DNA from: Henricia sp. BOLD:AAB3569 | Lineage: Eukaryota > Echinodermata > Asteroidea > Spinulosida > Echinasteridae | Assembly: GCA_037783545.1 (NCBI GenBank) | Contig: JBBELK010000216.1 | Coordinates: 1-64,000, forward strand | Reading direction: 5' to 3' | Length of the DNA stretch: 64,000 nt | Part shown: piece by piece, positions 1-28,260 of the stretch | Position numbering within the stretch: the first letter of the stretch is position 1 | Layout of the letters: each line of letters opens with the position of its first letter | Translations under genes and position numbers: made by a program | The notes under the pieces: model-generated | Seen by the model: only the letters and a program-made list of their open reading frames with translations | Told to the model about the DNA's origin: nothing | Database searches by the model: none

Positions 1-600
1 CGCGGCGTGTTTGTTTCATGACAGATCCGAATCCAGATCCCGATCTGTTTTACCGCGCAGAAACAAACGAAACCGCTCTCAACTCGGATCTCAAATCACG
101 TGAATTGCAATTTATTTACCAAATTTGTCAAATTTCTGTTCCAAATTGATCCCACGACATTCGTCGTAAATAAACTAGCATTCTAAATTTGTTTGTATGG
201 TGTGTTGCCTCTGAAAACTGAAGCGACACGGTTTTACTCACACAAAATCTGCATGATGCTTACGTCGCCATTTTGGATCTAGCGCTGAACCATCTCTCGA
301 GAAGGATTCCACAGATCACAGATCTCGATCAGGATGTGCGCGAAGTGAACGAGTTCACCAGCTTGGATATGCGCCGATCTGAATCCGTCCGAAACAAACA
401 CGCCCAATTCTAGATAGGAGCTTATACTCAATGAACAAAACAAGTCATGATAAAGAAAATATGTTTGGAGTAAAAATCTGTTCTGCACACTGCTTTAATA
501 CAGTTATCTAAATCTCGTAAAGTTACACTCTTGTTTAAGAGCAAAAGTTGATTGTATATTTTTAAAGGAAAGCAATAGCTGATCTCGGACACCTTTTAAA
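1..600. other. No gene seen
   Basis: Presumed intron or flank of the SRCR gene. I see no SRCR motif, no long open frame with family signature and no clear repeat. Confidence 0.5.
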
Positions 601-639
601 TCAATACTAGAGAAGCCTGGTCAGGGATGTTTTTGTATC

Positions 640-1490
640 ATTCTACTGGCCACTAGTCTAAGAAAGCGGGGCATGGATGTTTCTGGCTCGTTCTATTGGT
701 CAATACAATCTGAGAAGGCGGGGCATAGATGTTTCTGGCTTATTCTATTGGCCAATACAATCTGAGTAGGCGGGGCATAGATGTTTCTGGCTCATTCTAT
801 TGGCCAATACAATCTGAGAAGGCGGGGCATGGATGTTTCTGGCTCAGTCTATTGGTCAATACAATCTGAGAAGGCGGGGCATAGATGTTTCTTGCTCATT
901 CTATTGGCCAATACAATCTGAGAAGGCGGGGCATTTATGTTTCCGGCTTATTCTATTGGCCAATACAATCTGAGAAGGCGGGGCATAGATGTTTCTGGCT
1001 CATTCTATTGGCCAATACAATCTGAGAAGGCGGGGCATGGATGTTTCTTGCTCATTCTATTGGCCAATACAATCTGAGAAGGCGGGGCATTTATGTTTCT
1101 GGCTCACTCTATTGGCCAATACAATCTGAGAAGGCGGGGCATAGATGTTTCTGGCTCATTCTATTGGCCAATACAATCTGAGAAAGCGGGGCATTTATGT
1201 TTCTGGCTCAGTTTATTGACCAATTGATTGCTTTCCGGTGACGTCACCCCTTCCATCCACCATTTTGGCTGTCATTTTTCCTGACCCACTTGGCTCGAGT
1301 AATTATACCGGCCAAAAAATAAAGTCGCTGGCGAGTATAATTTTACCCGTGTGCGTCTAGTGGCGCGCGCGTTTACGTGCGTGACCACCAAACATTCCCG
1401 GATGTTCTACGTCACGGAAAGCAATCAATACAATCTGAGAAGCCCACCTTCTCATGGATGTTTCTGGCTTATTCTATTAAACATCTGAAA
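640..1490. repeat. Minisatellite, about 52-bp unit, roughly 11 copies
   Basis: Each unit reads GGCGGGGCAT, then GATGTTTCTGGCTCATTC, then TATTGGCCAATACAATCTGA. Every copy therefore carries a GC box and a palindromic CCAAT motif (ATTGGCCAAT). The unit starts fall about 52 bases apart (for example 666 and 718). The last unit is interrupted by an inserted element. Confidence 0.95.
1224..1428. mobile_element. MITE-like element inserted in the minisatellite
   Basis: The termini TTGATTGCTTTCC and GGAAAGCAATCAA are inverted repeats that extend imperfectly into GGTGACGT/ACGTCAC. On both sides the 52-bp repeat continues, so the insertion is younger than the array. Confidence 0.8.
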
Positions 1491-1644
1491 CACTCTGGGT
1501 AATTTTTGTAAAAGCCGTTTTCAATTAACTACGGTTAATATTTATGCTAATTTTGGTTGAGCTTATAAAGCAATACGCAGTGTTTATAAAATAAAGAAGC
1601 GTTCATTTCAAATCTCTCATTTCAATTCACTGAAATGGTATCAC

Positions 1645-17801
<16,157 letters not shown>

Positions 17802-18550
17802 CGCGATGTAACAATCTTTAGTTCAGCTTGAAGAGAATTATCTTGCTGAGGCTGAAAACACTTCGGCCCTAAACACGAATGACTTCTGCACTCCTGGACA
17901 GGCCCTGTGATACTGTAGTCACAACTGTAACAATCTCAAGTACCCACCCCACAAAATGCCAGATTGTGCCAGGTGAAATCGCAACAGCTCAGCTCGATCA
18001 AGGCCTGAAGAAAGGTAACGAAGCACACACCTCCGCGGGGAGCCTTCTGCACCGATAAACAATACCACACTATAAAGGTAAAGCCGTTACCATGGAGACT
18101 GTCATGTGAGACTCCCCTACACCAACCACCACTTGCCTTTTAGGCACAAAGGGGTTAACGATTTTAAATTGGGAATCCCCAAATGTTCACCTCACTAAGG
18201 CAGGGGCCTAAGGCAGGACCACTTTCCAGAAATGGGATAATAAACAATCACCGGAGATGACGTCCGTAGACGGGGAAAAGCTTCTTTGTCCCCATAAACA
18301 AAAAAAAGTATTTGGACAAAGAGGGAAGGTGCGCCGAAAACAGGGTCGCGGGTTTTCAGACTTTTGCACTTCTTTCAACTTTCCACAGAGCACAGACATG
18401 CACAGACTAAACATCCTTATCAAGTTCCGGATTCGGCTTTGACGATCTAAGTGCAGTCTCGAGGAGAACGTGTAAGATTAAACTTCGCTGGAAACATGAA
18501 TAAAACTGATAAAGTCTGCCGAAGCCAAAGCTCAGAGAAAACGACTGAAA

Positions 18551-18675
18551 CACTGTAAAACTAAGTTAGTCAAAATAACATTAATTAGTCATTATGATAC
18601 ATATTTTGACTAATTTAAGCCAAAATTATGTATGTTACTAATTCACCTATTTTGACTAACTTATTTTTTACAGTG
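18551..18675. mobile_element. MITE with CACTGTAAAA ends
   Basis: CACTGTAAAACTAAGTTAGT is inverted as ACTAACTTATTTTTTACAGT, with ATTTTGACTAA repeated in the middle. Confidence 0.82.
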
Positions 18676-19639
18676 AACCAATACACCGCTTTCATTGAAT
18701 TTCGCTGCGACTGTTTTAAGATTTCTTTGCAAATTTGTCCGTGTGAATACAAAAATTGTCACGATTCGATTCACTTTTTTTGTGTGGAAGTTACGGTCCT
18801 GCGTTTACACGTTTAAGAATCGTCCATTGATTAAGAACCTAAATTTAAAAAAAAAGTGATTTTGTTGGTGAAAGAAAAAATCCGAACTGAAGTTAAAAGT
18901 CGAACTCATGCAACAATGCATGGCATCTTGCGAAGTTTCTTTGCAGGTGTTATCCCATTACTTCTTTCGTTTGCCGACGCTATCTCATTCGCAATCAGAT
19001 AATCTGGGCAAACAAATAAACTATTCATTTTTTTAAGTCAAATTTATTTTCAATATAAAATCGGAGCGTACACAAAATCATATGCAATCAAGAGCCGGTG
19101 CGCAAGAAGAGGCATCTTACTTTCAAAGAGGGCGCTGGTCAAGACACCGTTAGACCGACTTGCCAAACGTCTTAAACCGTCATCAATTTGCTTCAGGAAA
19201 CTCCAAGGGCACCACCCGGGCCCGTTTTGGCGATCATACCAGAAACACGTCTGTGACGTAATCACCGACTTAACCAATCAGCTTTCAACTGATCGTCAGC
19301 AACTAAAGCTGCCAATTGGCTACGTTAATTACAAAGTCATTCCAACTTGTTTTCCCTTTCTCAATTTGAATACAAACCCCTTCGTGTGTGTCACGTCGTT
19401 AAAGCAATATATAGTGCCAATCACATAGCCAGAATGACCGTATCCTGCCCACTCGATGCGACCTTTGACCTCGCATAGCAAGCCTCGACAAACAAGTTTC
19501 ACCCCTAACTTCTTTGTAATAACTCATTCATGTTTGTCAAGACTTCGACATTTCCTCCGACTCAGCCCAATTGCCGAGTACCGAACGGAGGGTTGGGGGA
19601 TTCTTCATACATCTGACCAGCGCATGTCCACCAGAAATG

Positions 19640-19707
19640 AGGGGGGAGGGGGGGGGGGGGGAGGGGAGGGGGGGGGGGGGGGGGGGGGGGGGGCGGGGGG
19701 GTGGGGG
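19640..19707. repeat. Poly-G tract
   Basis: Nearly uninterrupted G on the plus strand with single A, C or T breaks. The base count of such a tract is unreliable in assemblies. Confidence 0.95.
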
Positions 19708-22700
19708 AGCGCTGGAGCGCTAAACAAATGTCTTCGCGCAGGATCATGACGTCAATTGTGTGATCAGGACGACGTTTTCAGTAAACTTCACCTTTCTTTT
19801 CTTTTGCTTTCCAAAAGTCCAATACGTACATATTATTTTGTCAGCCCTGAACACAAACTATAATGATTGGTAAACTGTTACAAATAGTTTTATCCCCTGT
19901 GTGATTGAAGGTATGCATGATTAAAACCAGAGTGATTTTTTCAGCTAAAATTTGGTCGAGTGTACAATGTAGGTCCGTTTTTCAACCGCCTTGCGTGCGT
20001 TGCATTTGCGCTGCGCTTGTCTATCTGTATCGGTCTGTGGAGGGCTAGCGATTCGGAGGCAAACGGATGAAAAACGAAAGACGAATGAAAAACCGACCTA
20101 TATAGGCGGCGATGTTTGAAATGTTTTGCCACCATGCCTGGCTGGATGGGGTATAGGGCTACTTTGACTGAAAATTAACGTTGGCATTTATAGCAGAGCT
20201 TGGACTTTTGTTTCGTAACTGTGAAAGGGACAGTAGAATGAACAGGACAAGATCCGCACACGTGGTAGGGTCAACAGTGCGCCCACGATTTTTTTTAAAG
20301 ACACGGGGGGTGGGGGAATTCTGGTGTGAAATCGTTTGAATTAACTAGGAGGGTCTAATAATTTTTTGAATGCATTTCTTTTGGTGGTAGAGCACTATCT
20401 TGAAGTCTAATTAGGCCATCTGACAAAGACAAGCATTATTTCTCAAACTGATAAAGTAACAATGTATGGCATTCGCATCATGCCACACAGACCAGGCACA
20501 TCGTGCTAGATCTGTCCACGTGCCGAATTCGCCCTCCCATGCACAACGACGCATAACTTCAGCATGGAATGTACAAATGCATCACGCCGCAATTCTGGCA
20601 CGGACCTCGCTCAACCACCTCGTCTCGTATAAAACTCACCTGACACAGTGCTCATTTACAGGTTACAAAACAACAATTCGGAGTTGAAAATTAATGCCAA
20701 GACAGAATATCAAACACCGGCGTTTGAAAACAAATATTTTCTCGACGTATCAAACACATTTTTAAGGTGTGAAATGACAGCGACTGTGAAATGACAAACA
20801 ATACAAAAGCTCCAAAGTGCCTTATTTTTGCGTCTTGATTTAGCTCACAAGGAATGACAATAGGCCTAGAACGTGTGACATTAATAATACAAGAGTAACT
20901 GGGTCAAAGACCGTTGCTAAAACGCAGAAAAACAATCCACTGGTGTTCGTGTATAGACCCAGTACCTTTAGCAACACACAAAGGGTGACGTTTTTACTTT
21001 AGTACTCTCTAGCATAATCATTTACTGACGGAGGCGATTTTTGCATCGGCAGATCTGTAATTCTCCTGATAATTCAAAGACCGTAACCTTCCAAGTGCGG
21101 CCGTTCCGAGAAAGTCGTAAAAATGGACGCTGCCTTGGAAGGAAGGGTTCCCTTTTGAATTATGACATTTCTCGTTCCAGTTTTCCCTCTGCGGTCCTCG
21201 TAAAATAACGTGAAATTACAACAAAGATTTAAGTATACTTGTTTGGTAAACTGTTACAAACGGCATGATTTCCACTGGTAATTTAAAGCTAGCTAGGTCG
21301 AGAAAACTACCGTGTAGAAATTTCAGCCTCATATATATGCAGTACCGGTAATACTTCAGAAAACTTAAAATTAAAAAAACAAGCACGGTTTTGTACATGA
21401 ATGAATGGCTCCAAAGATCGTTCAACAAGTTTTGTCATTTTGGGGGGCACTATTCAGACGAAATAATTTCACAGGATGATACTATTAATACTATTTTGAT
21501 AACAAGTAAGCTTTTAGATAATAATTCTGAATGTTTTTGGAGGGTAATTACCAAACAAGTAGATATACCTTTAAGAGAAGAGTTGGCTGGTTAACAGGAA
21601 GTTAGAGGCAGGGAATTTGAAGCTCGTACTCCAAGGCGAAAATTTCCAGGATTATTTTTTACATTTTTACAAGTGGATTGGTTGGGAAAACAACCCATGG
21701 GGAACAACAAGTCCTCATTTTGCCATGGAAACCCACTCCCGAGTCGAATTCTGTTATCACATCATGTTTTATGGGCATAAATTTGTCAGTGGCGTGGTAT
21801 AACCACCTCATCTTGACACCTTCCAGGGCAGCTAAAACGACCCGAGAATTCTTCAACTCCTCTGTGAATTGAGTAGATGGGTCGTTGCCCTTCATACGAT
21901 GCCCCCAAATCGCTGGCTCTTGAGTGGTTCATTATCCGCATGCACATAGACGCGTCTTGACATCGCCTTGAAAACTGACCAATCGCAAGCCGGGGTAGCA
22001 ACAAGCTCCGCCCATGTTATGACGTCACGATCGTACGATGCCAGGGACTGGGACCGGACCTGCAAGTTTCTGGAAAAGCTATTCCCCCAGAGGAGAAGAC
22101 TATACTCAACAGAATGCACGTTATTCGACACAACGTTGCGTTGATCACACACGTCTTGAGGCGAAACTAGCCACTATCATTCGGGTTTGGAATGCCAAAA
22201 TAAAATAAACCCCACAAAATACCCTCAACGGGAAAACAATAACAAACAAGCGGAATGCAATGGGCAAAATATCAAAAGAGAGAACAATATTGTCTATATA
22301 CGGTAAAGATGTTGGCGCCGTTTCTGATGCGCAACTTTGAAGGATGCCAATATTTAGTCGACATGAAGCACGCCATTCTGAAAAACGAGCACAAAACTTT
22401 CTTTATCCAAAATTAAGAAAACAATTTTAAAAGCTAGATTACGTCTTCTATCGGTTGTCGTTAGTATAGAGAATTCAAAATTACCTATCTAAACCAGTCC
22501 TTATAAATACGGTCGTTACTGGTCGCCTGCACGACAGGCACATGGTCTCAACTTGTACAGGCTGGCCTCTAAACAACCCCACGCCAATCCACGTCTTTAA
22601 AACAGGTTATGACGTACTGTGTCCTCAGACAGGATACTTTTCCAAACTAGCCTTTTCTCCACCCAGGGTTAGGAGTAGAGCCATTTTTGCTTCATTTTTG

Positions 22701-23165
22701 TTCGACATGGTGTAGTTTGCACGGCCGGGACCTCTGTCAAAAATATTCGTATCGCGAAGATACTCGTGTACTCGTATTGTTTTGTCGTGAGCACTAGTGG
22801 TGGTGGGGGAGGAGGGGACTGAAGGGGTTTCTCCACTCTTTACTTTGGCAACCGTTACGACTTAAGACAATTCGACTTCGTAATGCGTCTTGCATCAACG
22901 AAACTGAAGAACTGTCCAACTATTCCTTCAACACATTTCAGACTCGGAAGTTGCTCATGAAATAAGATTGGAAATGATCATGCAAATAATTGTGTCAGAG
23001 CAAACATCTGGTGAAGTAATTATGGTTTTAGATCTAGAGGAAATCTTCCGCAAAAAGTTGCCAAAAACTGAGAGGAAATATAATTGCAGAATTGCGCAAC
23101 GTTGAGAGGGCGTGGCAAAAATTGAAGAAAGTGGCCCCCAGATGACCTAGAAAGAGAACTCTCCA

Positions 23166-23293
23166 TGACGTCACCTGGATCAGCTGAGGTCTGGTGATGA
23201 GCTGACGGGGCAGGCACGGGGTCATAGGTCAGCTGGGGATGCCCACATGCCCACGTGGGGGTGATGGAAAATCCCTACAACGTGGCTATAAAA
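23166..23293 (+). promoter_or_regulatory. TATA-box promoter of the EF-hand gene
   Basis: A consensus TATAAAA at 23287-23293, flanked by GC-rich sequence, lies about 30 bases before a probable start at 23315-23320. A full CRE (TGACGTCA) is at 23166-23173 and an E-box (CCACGTGG) near 23252. It is the only strong TATA promoter I see in the window. Confidence 0.7.
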
Positions 23294-23631
23294 GGCCGGG
23301 GAACCCCTGCCGGCCGACACAACGACCGCAATAATCTCCAAGACTGCATCGAGGAAAGCCGCTAATTAAACAGCATCTCTTTGTCGCATCTCACAAACTG
23401 AAACTACTGATTTGAGAACACTCCTAACCAAAGAGATATCTGCTTCAAACTACTCGATTTATTCGAAACTTGACTATCGAATAGTGAATTGTATTAGCGC
23501 ATTCCCTAACTTCACCTATTTAGCATCGGTTAAGGCGAACCCGGGAGTTCTCTTCACACGACTCGAGGTAAGTTGCAGCAAGAAAAAACTAACTTTTGAC
23601 TCTAACCAAATACATGGGGCGAGAAATCAAT

Positions 23632-23950
23632 CATACAGGCCTCATCGGGACTCGAACCTAGACCTCCCACACCCTGGACAGATGCTCTATACCAGCTGAG
23701 CTATGAGGCACAGTATTACACTCCTCATGTTTTCCCCAAGACCTGTGACACACCGGGCATATGCTCTATCAGCAGAGCTAGGATGCACAGTGGTATAATC
23801 CCTCGGGTTTTCCCGAAGACCTCTGACACTCTGGACAGATGCTTTACCAGCTGAGCTATGAGGCACAGTGGTATACTCCCTCAGGTTTTCCCCAAGACCT
23901 GTGACACACCGGGCAGATGCTCTATCAGCAGAGCTACGAGGTGTGGTGTA
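23632..23950 (-). repeat. Tandem array of about 80-bp tRNA-like units, in the 5'UTR intron of the EF-hand gene
   Basis: About four units read on the minus strand. Each has the A-box block ATAGCTCAGCTGGTA or a variant. Only the unit at the 3' end of the array (23632-23710) keeps a B box (GGTTCGAGTCC) and a perfect seven-base acceptor stem (GCCTCAT/ATGAGGC). Confidence 0.85.
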
Positions 23951-24439
23951 CTCCCTGCAGGTTTCCATGAGAACACAATACAACTATTTTGTGTCGTAGT
24001 TGTTGCATTGGGGTTTTTTTTTTTCGATCAAAAACGTCTCCTAAAACGTCAGGAGTTCGCAGTTCCAAATGGACTACTTCACAACTGGCCCCTTGCATAA
24101 AATAAAAAGGCCTGGTCAGGCATAAAAACGCCCCTGGAGTCGAAACGAACATCAAACAATTAACTTTTCCAAACGTTTATAAACGGAACAAAGTGTTGTT
24201 ATGATTCAGCCGCAGTCTTCACCTATAAAGTCGAACTTTGATGCGTTCGTTGTTTTTTATCCTTGCTTGTCCAAAGACGACGCAACATGCACACTCACTA
24301 TAGACGTCGACAATTTTGTGATTGTTTCATTCAAACCGCTTAGGTCATTGTTTTTATATTTTTCCTGGTTCGTATTTCTTGTAACCATGCCTCTCTGTCT
24401 TGCAGAAAACTTCGACTTTTTCAAACAACCATCTCCAAC

Positions 24440-25744
24440 ATGAGTGGCATCGTGATCACGCTTGGTCTCCTCGCATGCGTTCTTGTCATCTCCGAGGCGT
24501 GCAACCAGTCTGCCGGATCGACAGGAGGCCACACCATACCGCCCTCTGGCGACAACGATCCCAATGCGTATGGCCCGGGATCGGGACCCATTCCGCCACA
24601 CCCATTCAGGTAAACTTTGCGTCTTTTCGCGATTAAAATTTCATCCTTTTATTCTTTCTTGGCAACCTTTAAAAACTTGAACATATTCCACTCTTTAACG
24701 AAATGGTTCGATTAAAGCCGTTAAAAGCACATTTCGTTTGAAAAATAAAATAAAAATTGTCTAATCAGACATGCTGACAATAATACAGTCTAATTAAAAA
24801 CACGCAATTCAAGCGTTTCTAGTCACCACTTGCAATGACTAAAGTAAAACAAGTTCCGTACTACGTAGAAATTAATAGCTTTCCTTGCCGTCTTTAACCA
24901 TGTTTGCATAACCAATCTTCGCAAATTTTGGAGCAGCAACTTTTACGGTTCGTCAACTCGAAAACAAAGACTGTGGAAATTTGGGCTCTTCACTCAATGC
25001 TTCCTTTGAATTTTTTCCACCCCAGGAGGCGAAGAGACATGGACGACAGCACCCTCTTGCGACAATCAGAGGCCATGACACGAATGATGAAGAAACTTTT
25101 TGGCGAGCTCGATTCGAATGACGACAAACGCGTCAGCGAAGCCGAATGGATCCGACGGAAAGGGAATCCAGATGACTTCAGCCAAATCGTGTCGGGATCC
25201 GACAAAAATGGTACAAAATATTACGAAACCTATTTATTATAAAAAATTTAAAAAAATATTTCATTGGTGAAATAATTTAACTAAATTTATTTTTATTAAT
25301 TTGTTAATTAAAAACAAATCATTAAAAAATAATCAAAAATCAAACGCACTGCCTGCTACAAGGAAATGATTAAATCTAGTTTGCTAAGTTAAGTTTACAA
25401 TGCAGAACTTCCTCCCAATTGATAAAAATGGGAGGAACTAGATCCTAAAAAAATGAGAGAAGGCACATCTGTGCCAAGTCAGCCTGAGACTTGTTTTCGC
25501 GACCATAGCCACAAACATGTTTCTGACGTAATTACTGATTCGACCAATCATCACCTTTGGTCGTCAGCAACCAAAGCCTATCATTGGTTGAATCAGTGAT
25601 TACGTCAGAAACATGTTTCTGGTGACGATCGCGAAAACAAAATCTTAAAATTAGACTTTTTTTTTAGACCACTTGAAATTTTAATCTCTTACAGCGGATA
25701 GACTGCTATCATTTGACGAGTTTTTGGCAGCATCGACGTCGTGA
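24440..25744 (+). CDS. Small secreted protein with two EF hands
   Basis: Coding exons 24440-24609, 25026-25210 and 25695-25744 join in phase (2, then 1) to give 134 residues. Residues 1-20 are a signal peptide (ITLGLLACVLVI). A Gly/Pro-rich linker of about 35 residues follows, then RRRRD. Two 12-residue calcium loops follow: DSNDDKRVSEAE, and DKNADRLLSFDE, which is formed only when exons 2 and 3 are spliced. Both have acidic or Asn residues at positions 1, 3 and 5 and Glu at 12; the usual Gly at 6 is Lys or Arg. A 5' noncoding exon (about 23317-23567, donor CGAG|GTAAGT) joins the coding exon at 24406. A possible 3'UTR intron starts at AAAAAG|GTAAAT after the stop. The likely role is extracellular calcium binding. 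I do not recognise an orthologue. Confidence 0.75.
25491..25641. mobile_element. MITE with TTGTTTTCGCGACC ends
   Basis: AACATGTTTCTGACGTAATT and GATTACGTCAGAAACATGTT form long inverted arms in intron 2 of the EF-hand gene. A degenerate half-copy lies at about 19200-19300. Confidence 0.88.
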
Positions 25745-26212
25745 GATACAGCCGGTCAAAAAAGGTAAATTTAACCTCCATTTTTAACCAAATATAACCT
25801 ACTTTGATTTATTATCTTACATATTATGGCAATCATTTTTAAATTATAAGCGAAGTGATACATCAAGTTAAAAGTATTTGCTGAAAACGTATTATGGTCA
25901 TTTACCTTAATTCTGTTGCTGTAAAATTTAATTTTCATGGAAATATGATTTTAAAAAGACAACCTGATTCACATGATTTATTGATTTTTTTTTTTTTACA
26001 ATTTGTACCTTTCAGATCGGAACATCTGGTCTCCGTGCTCTACGGCTGTTGCATGCACGAACATTTTTAGACCATCCTGATAAGTTTTCCTATTAAGTGC
26101 AAGTTAGGCTTATTCCATTTTGTTTTATTTAATGTTTCTATTACAGTTTTCTCTAGAATTACAACTGTAATTTATTTATGGCAAAATGATTTGTATTTTT
26201 TTTCTTCAGAAA

Positions 26213-26262
26213 TTAGAATTAAGTAACGACAAAAACAACATGTCGTTACTTAATTCTATTTT
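26213..26262. repeat. Short perfect hairpin
   Basis: AGAATTAAGTAACGAC pairs with GTCGTTACTTAATTCT across an 11-base loop. It lies between the EF-hand gene and MUTYH. Confidence 0.85.
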
Positions 26263-26804
26263 TCGATTTTGTGGTGCCAAATACCTATTCATTTTTTCAA
26301 AGGAAAATTCTTTCAACCACTTTTAAATGTTCAAACACTGTTTCTATGTTAAGGTAAAAAGGCCACCGCGATGGCTTTTGAACTTTGATTTAAAACCAAG
26401 CATTTGCCAACTTTCACGCATTCCCTATGGCGGATTTGTGATCTTTACCCAGAAAATTTACATTATCTCTGCCGCAATGTGTTTCCTCCTAAAAGTTTAC
26501 CCAGTACCAAAAAATATTAATTTAGCGCCATCTTAATTATTTTCTTAATTTTTAATGAACGTATTTTTTGTTTTATTAAAGATTTATTTGGAACTTCCTG
26601 TATGGGCTTACACTCCTAGTTTTAATGGACCGTAGACACATAATACATTATTGGTATCTCGAAGATCAGAAATGTTCACAGATTTACACATAACTTTAAC
26701 ATGATGATGGTAGAAAACTTCCCCTGAAATGGTTTTGTCTGAAGTGCTATAGTCTTTGAGAAATGAGTAAAACAATTAATTTTTGTTTCACAAGACAAAA
26801 ATTC

Positions 26805-26940
26805 ACTTCGCCCCAAAACCACTTCGTTCTGGACCACTTCGCCCCAAAACCACTTCGCCCAAATGCCACTTCGTGCGCAGGCCGTGGTTTAGGGCGAAGT
26901 GGCTTGGGGGCGGAGTGGCTTGGGGGCGAAGTGATAACGA
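26805..26940. repeat. CACTTCGCCC direct and inverted repeats
   Basis: Five CACTTCG blocks in the left half face three GAAGTGG or GAGTGG blocks in the right half, so the whole folds back on itself. Confidence 0.85.
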
Positions 26941-27554
26941 CACCTTTTTTGACCGTTTTCTCAAAAGTTAGACGAAGTACGAAGCTGACTTTTACTCAGG
27001 TTGGTTTTAAGCATGCATATCTTCAATCACACAGGGAGATGAAACTATTTGTAACGGTTTACCAATCATGTGTTCTTTCTATAAACGAACATTCTTGTTT
27101 ATACCATAGTAAAATGAATTTTATTTCTGAACAAAATATTCTCTTGCAAGAACTCAACTGGCCAATATTTTGTAACAAGATTGATTTCCTGACTGAAATA
27201 TTTAATATGAGTTACTCGAGCCATGTTTAAATCTGTTGAACTTGCATTGGGAAGAGGTATACTAAACAAACATTTATAAAACCAAAATGCTTCATAAGAT
27301 TGCTTTGTTTCTTAAAACTGTTTGAAAGAATTTTTAAAAAATATATTGTATTTGGAATTTTATTTCTAAAGCGTCAAAGCTCACATTTGTTATGCTCACG
27401 CGATTGTTGTTAACACTAATAAAATGGTTTTATAATGCGGAAAAAATCGTGATGGTTATGTGAATTGGTTTTATGACTTGTGGCTGCCTTCGTTCTCTCT
27501 GGACGGAATTTATTATTAATATTTTTTATTTATTGATTTACTGCAGCTGAAGTA

Positions 27555-27669
27555 AGGCTGGATCCGAAATAGTGGCTTTGGCTGTTGCTATGCTGTTGCT
27601 ATGGGCAGACAATGAGAGTCCTTAGAAACAACATAGCAACAGCCACAGCCACTAATTCGGATCCAGCCT
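27555..27669. mobile_element. MITE with AGGCTGGATCC ends
   Basis: The termini AGGCTGGATCCGAAATAGTG and CACTAATTCGGATCCAGCCT are inverted, and GGCTGTTGCTATG is repeated inside. Confidence 0.88.
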
Positions 27670-27795
27670 GATTCGCTGGCGGAGTCGTGACATCACATTG
27701 CGGGCGCTAGACCGTAACTATGGTTACTGGTTCACGCTCACATTTTACATCCATTGTGTTTGCACACAGTGTATTTTACTATTATTCTTTTAGCA

Positions 27796-27935
27796 TTAAA
27801 GGCACAGGCTCGTCAGCAATGCGCGCCCGCCAAATGTGTGCCACGCAATACGCAGCTCCATAGCAAAGGCATGCAGCTGCGTGTTTCGAGCACGAATTTG
27901 GCGGGCGCGCATTGCTGACGAGCCTGTGCCTTTAA
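27796..27935. mobile_element. piggyBac-type MITE with TTAA flanks, copy 1
   Basis: TTAA at both ends flanks AGGCACAGGCTCGTCAGC and its exact inverse GCTGACGAGCCTGTGCCT. A second, shortened copy at 43012-43096 also has TTAA at both ends. TTAA target duplication is the piggyBac hallmark. Confidence 0.85.
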
Positions 27936-27954
27936 GTTGTAATATTCATGGGAA

Positions 27955-28105
27955 TACTTTCAGCATCAAGCTGTAATATTCATGGGAATACTTTCAGCAT
28001 CAAGTTGTAATATTCATGGGAATACTTTCAGCATCAAGTTGTAATATTCATGGGAATACTTTCAGCATCAAATTGTAATATTCATGGGAATACTTTCACA
28101 ACCCT
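27955..28105. repeat. 34-bp minisatellite, about 4.5 copies
   Basis: The unit is TTGTAATATTCATGGGAATA followed by CTTTCAGCATCAAG. It lies about 150 bases past the MUTYH stop, perhaps inside its 3'UTR. Confidence 0.92.
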
Positions 28106-28260
28106 TTTATGGTTATGAGTCACATAAAATCGGTTAAAAATATAACTCCATTTACAAAGACAAACAGGAAATATTTACAAGAAAGAAAGCAAAACTGCTT
28201 TGACTTTACCTTAATCCATCTTGGAGTGGACAGCAAACCATGGAGGAAGGAAAACAACGG

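Larger units (their letters stand above)
17802..23160. other. Intergenic region between the SRCR gene and the EF-hand gene
   Basis: I see no exon with family signature on either strand. It holds a MITE (18551-18675), a fragment of the 25491 family (about 19200-19300), a poly-G tract, and short unique sequence rich in stop codons. Regulatory elements of the two divergent genes are expected here but I cannot point to any with confidence. Confidence 0.55.
25767..28260. other. Intergenic region between the EF-hand gene and MUTYH, repeats only
   Basis: The region lies between the 3' ends of two convergent genes. Besides the repeats listed separately I see AT-rich sequence and no supported exon. 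UTRs of both genes must extend into it. Confidence 0.55.

Noticed and set aside
279-488. Minus-strand frame of 69 residues as the next SRCR gene exon
   Set aside because: It has a hydrophobic stretch but no SRCR motif and no convincing splice sites in the required phase.
640-1220. CRISPR-like array (regular repeats)
   Set aside because: The repeats are contiguous 52-bp units with no unique spacers, and the genome is animal.
19456-19749. Gly-rich or Pro-rich proteins around 19.5-19.7 kb
   Set aside because: These frames exist only because of the poly-G run; there is no start context or family match.
21216-22152. Overlapping short frames on both strands near 21.2-22.1 kb
   Set aside because: No family signature, no splice-consistent partner exons and ordinary stop density.
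23412-23699. 95-residue frame in the EF-hand gene leader
   Set aside because: It crosses the strong donor CGAG|GTAAGT at 23567 and runs into the tRNA-like array; at most its first part is a uORF.
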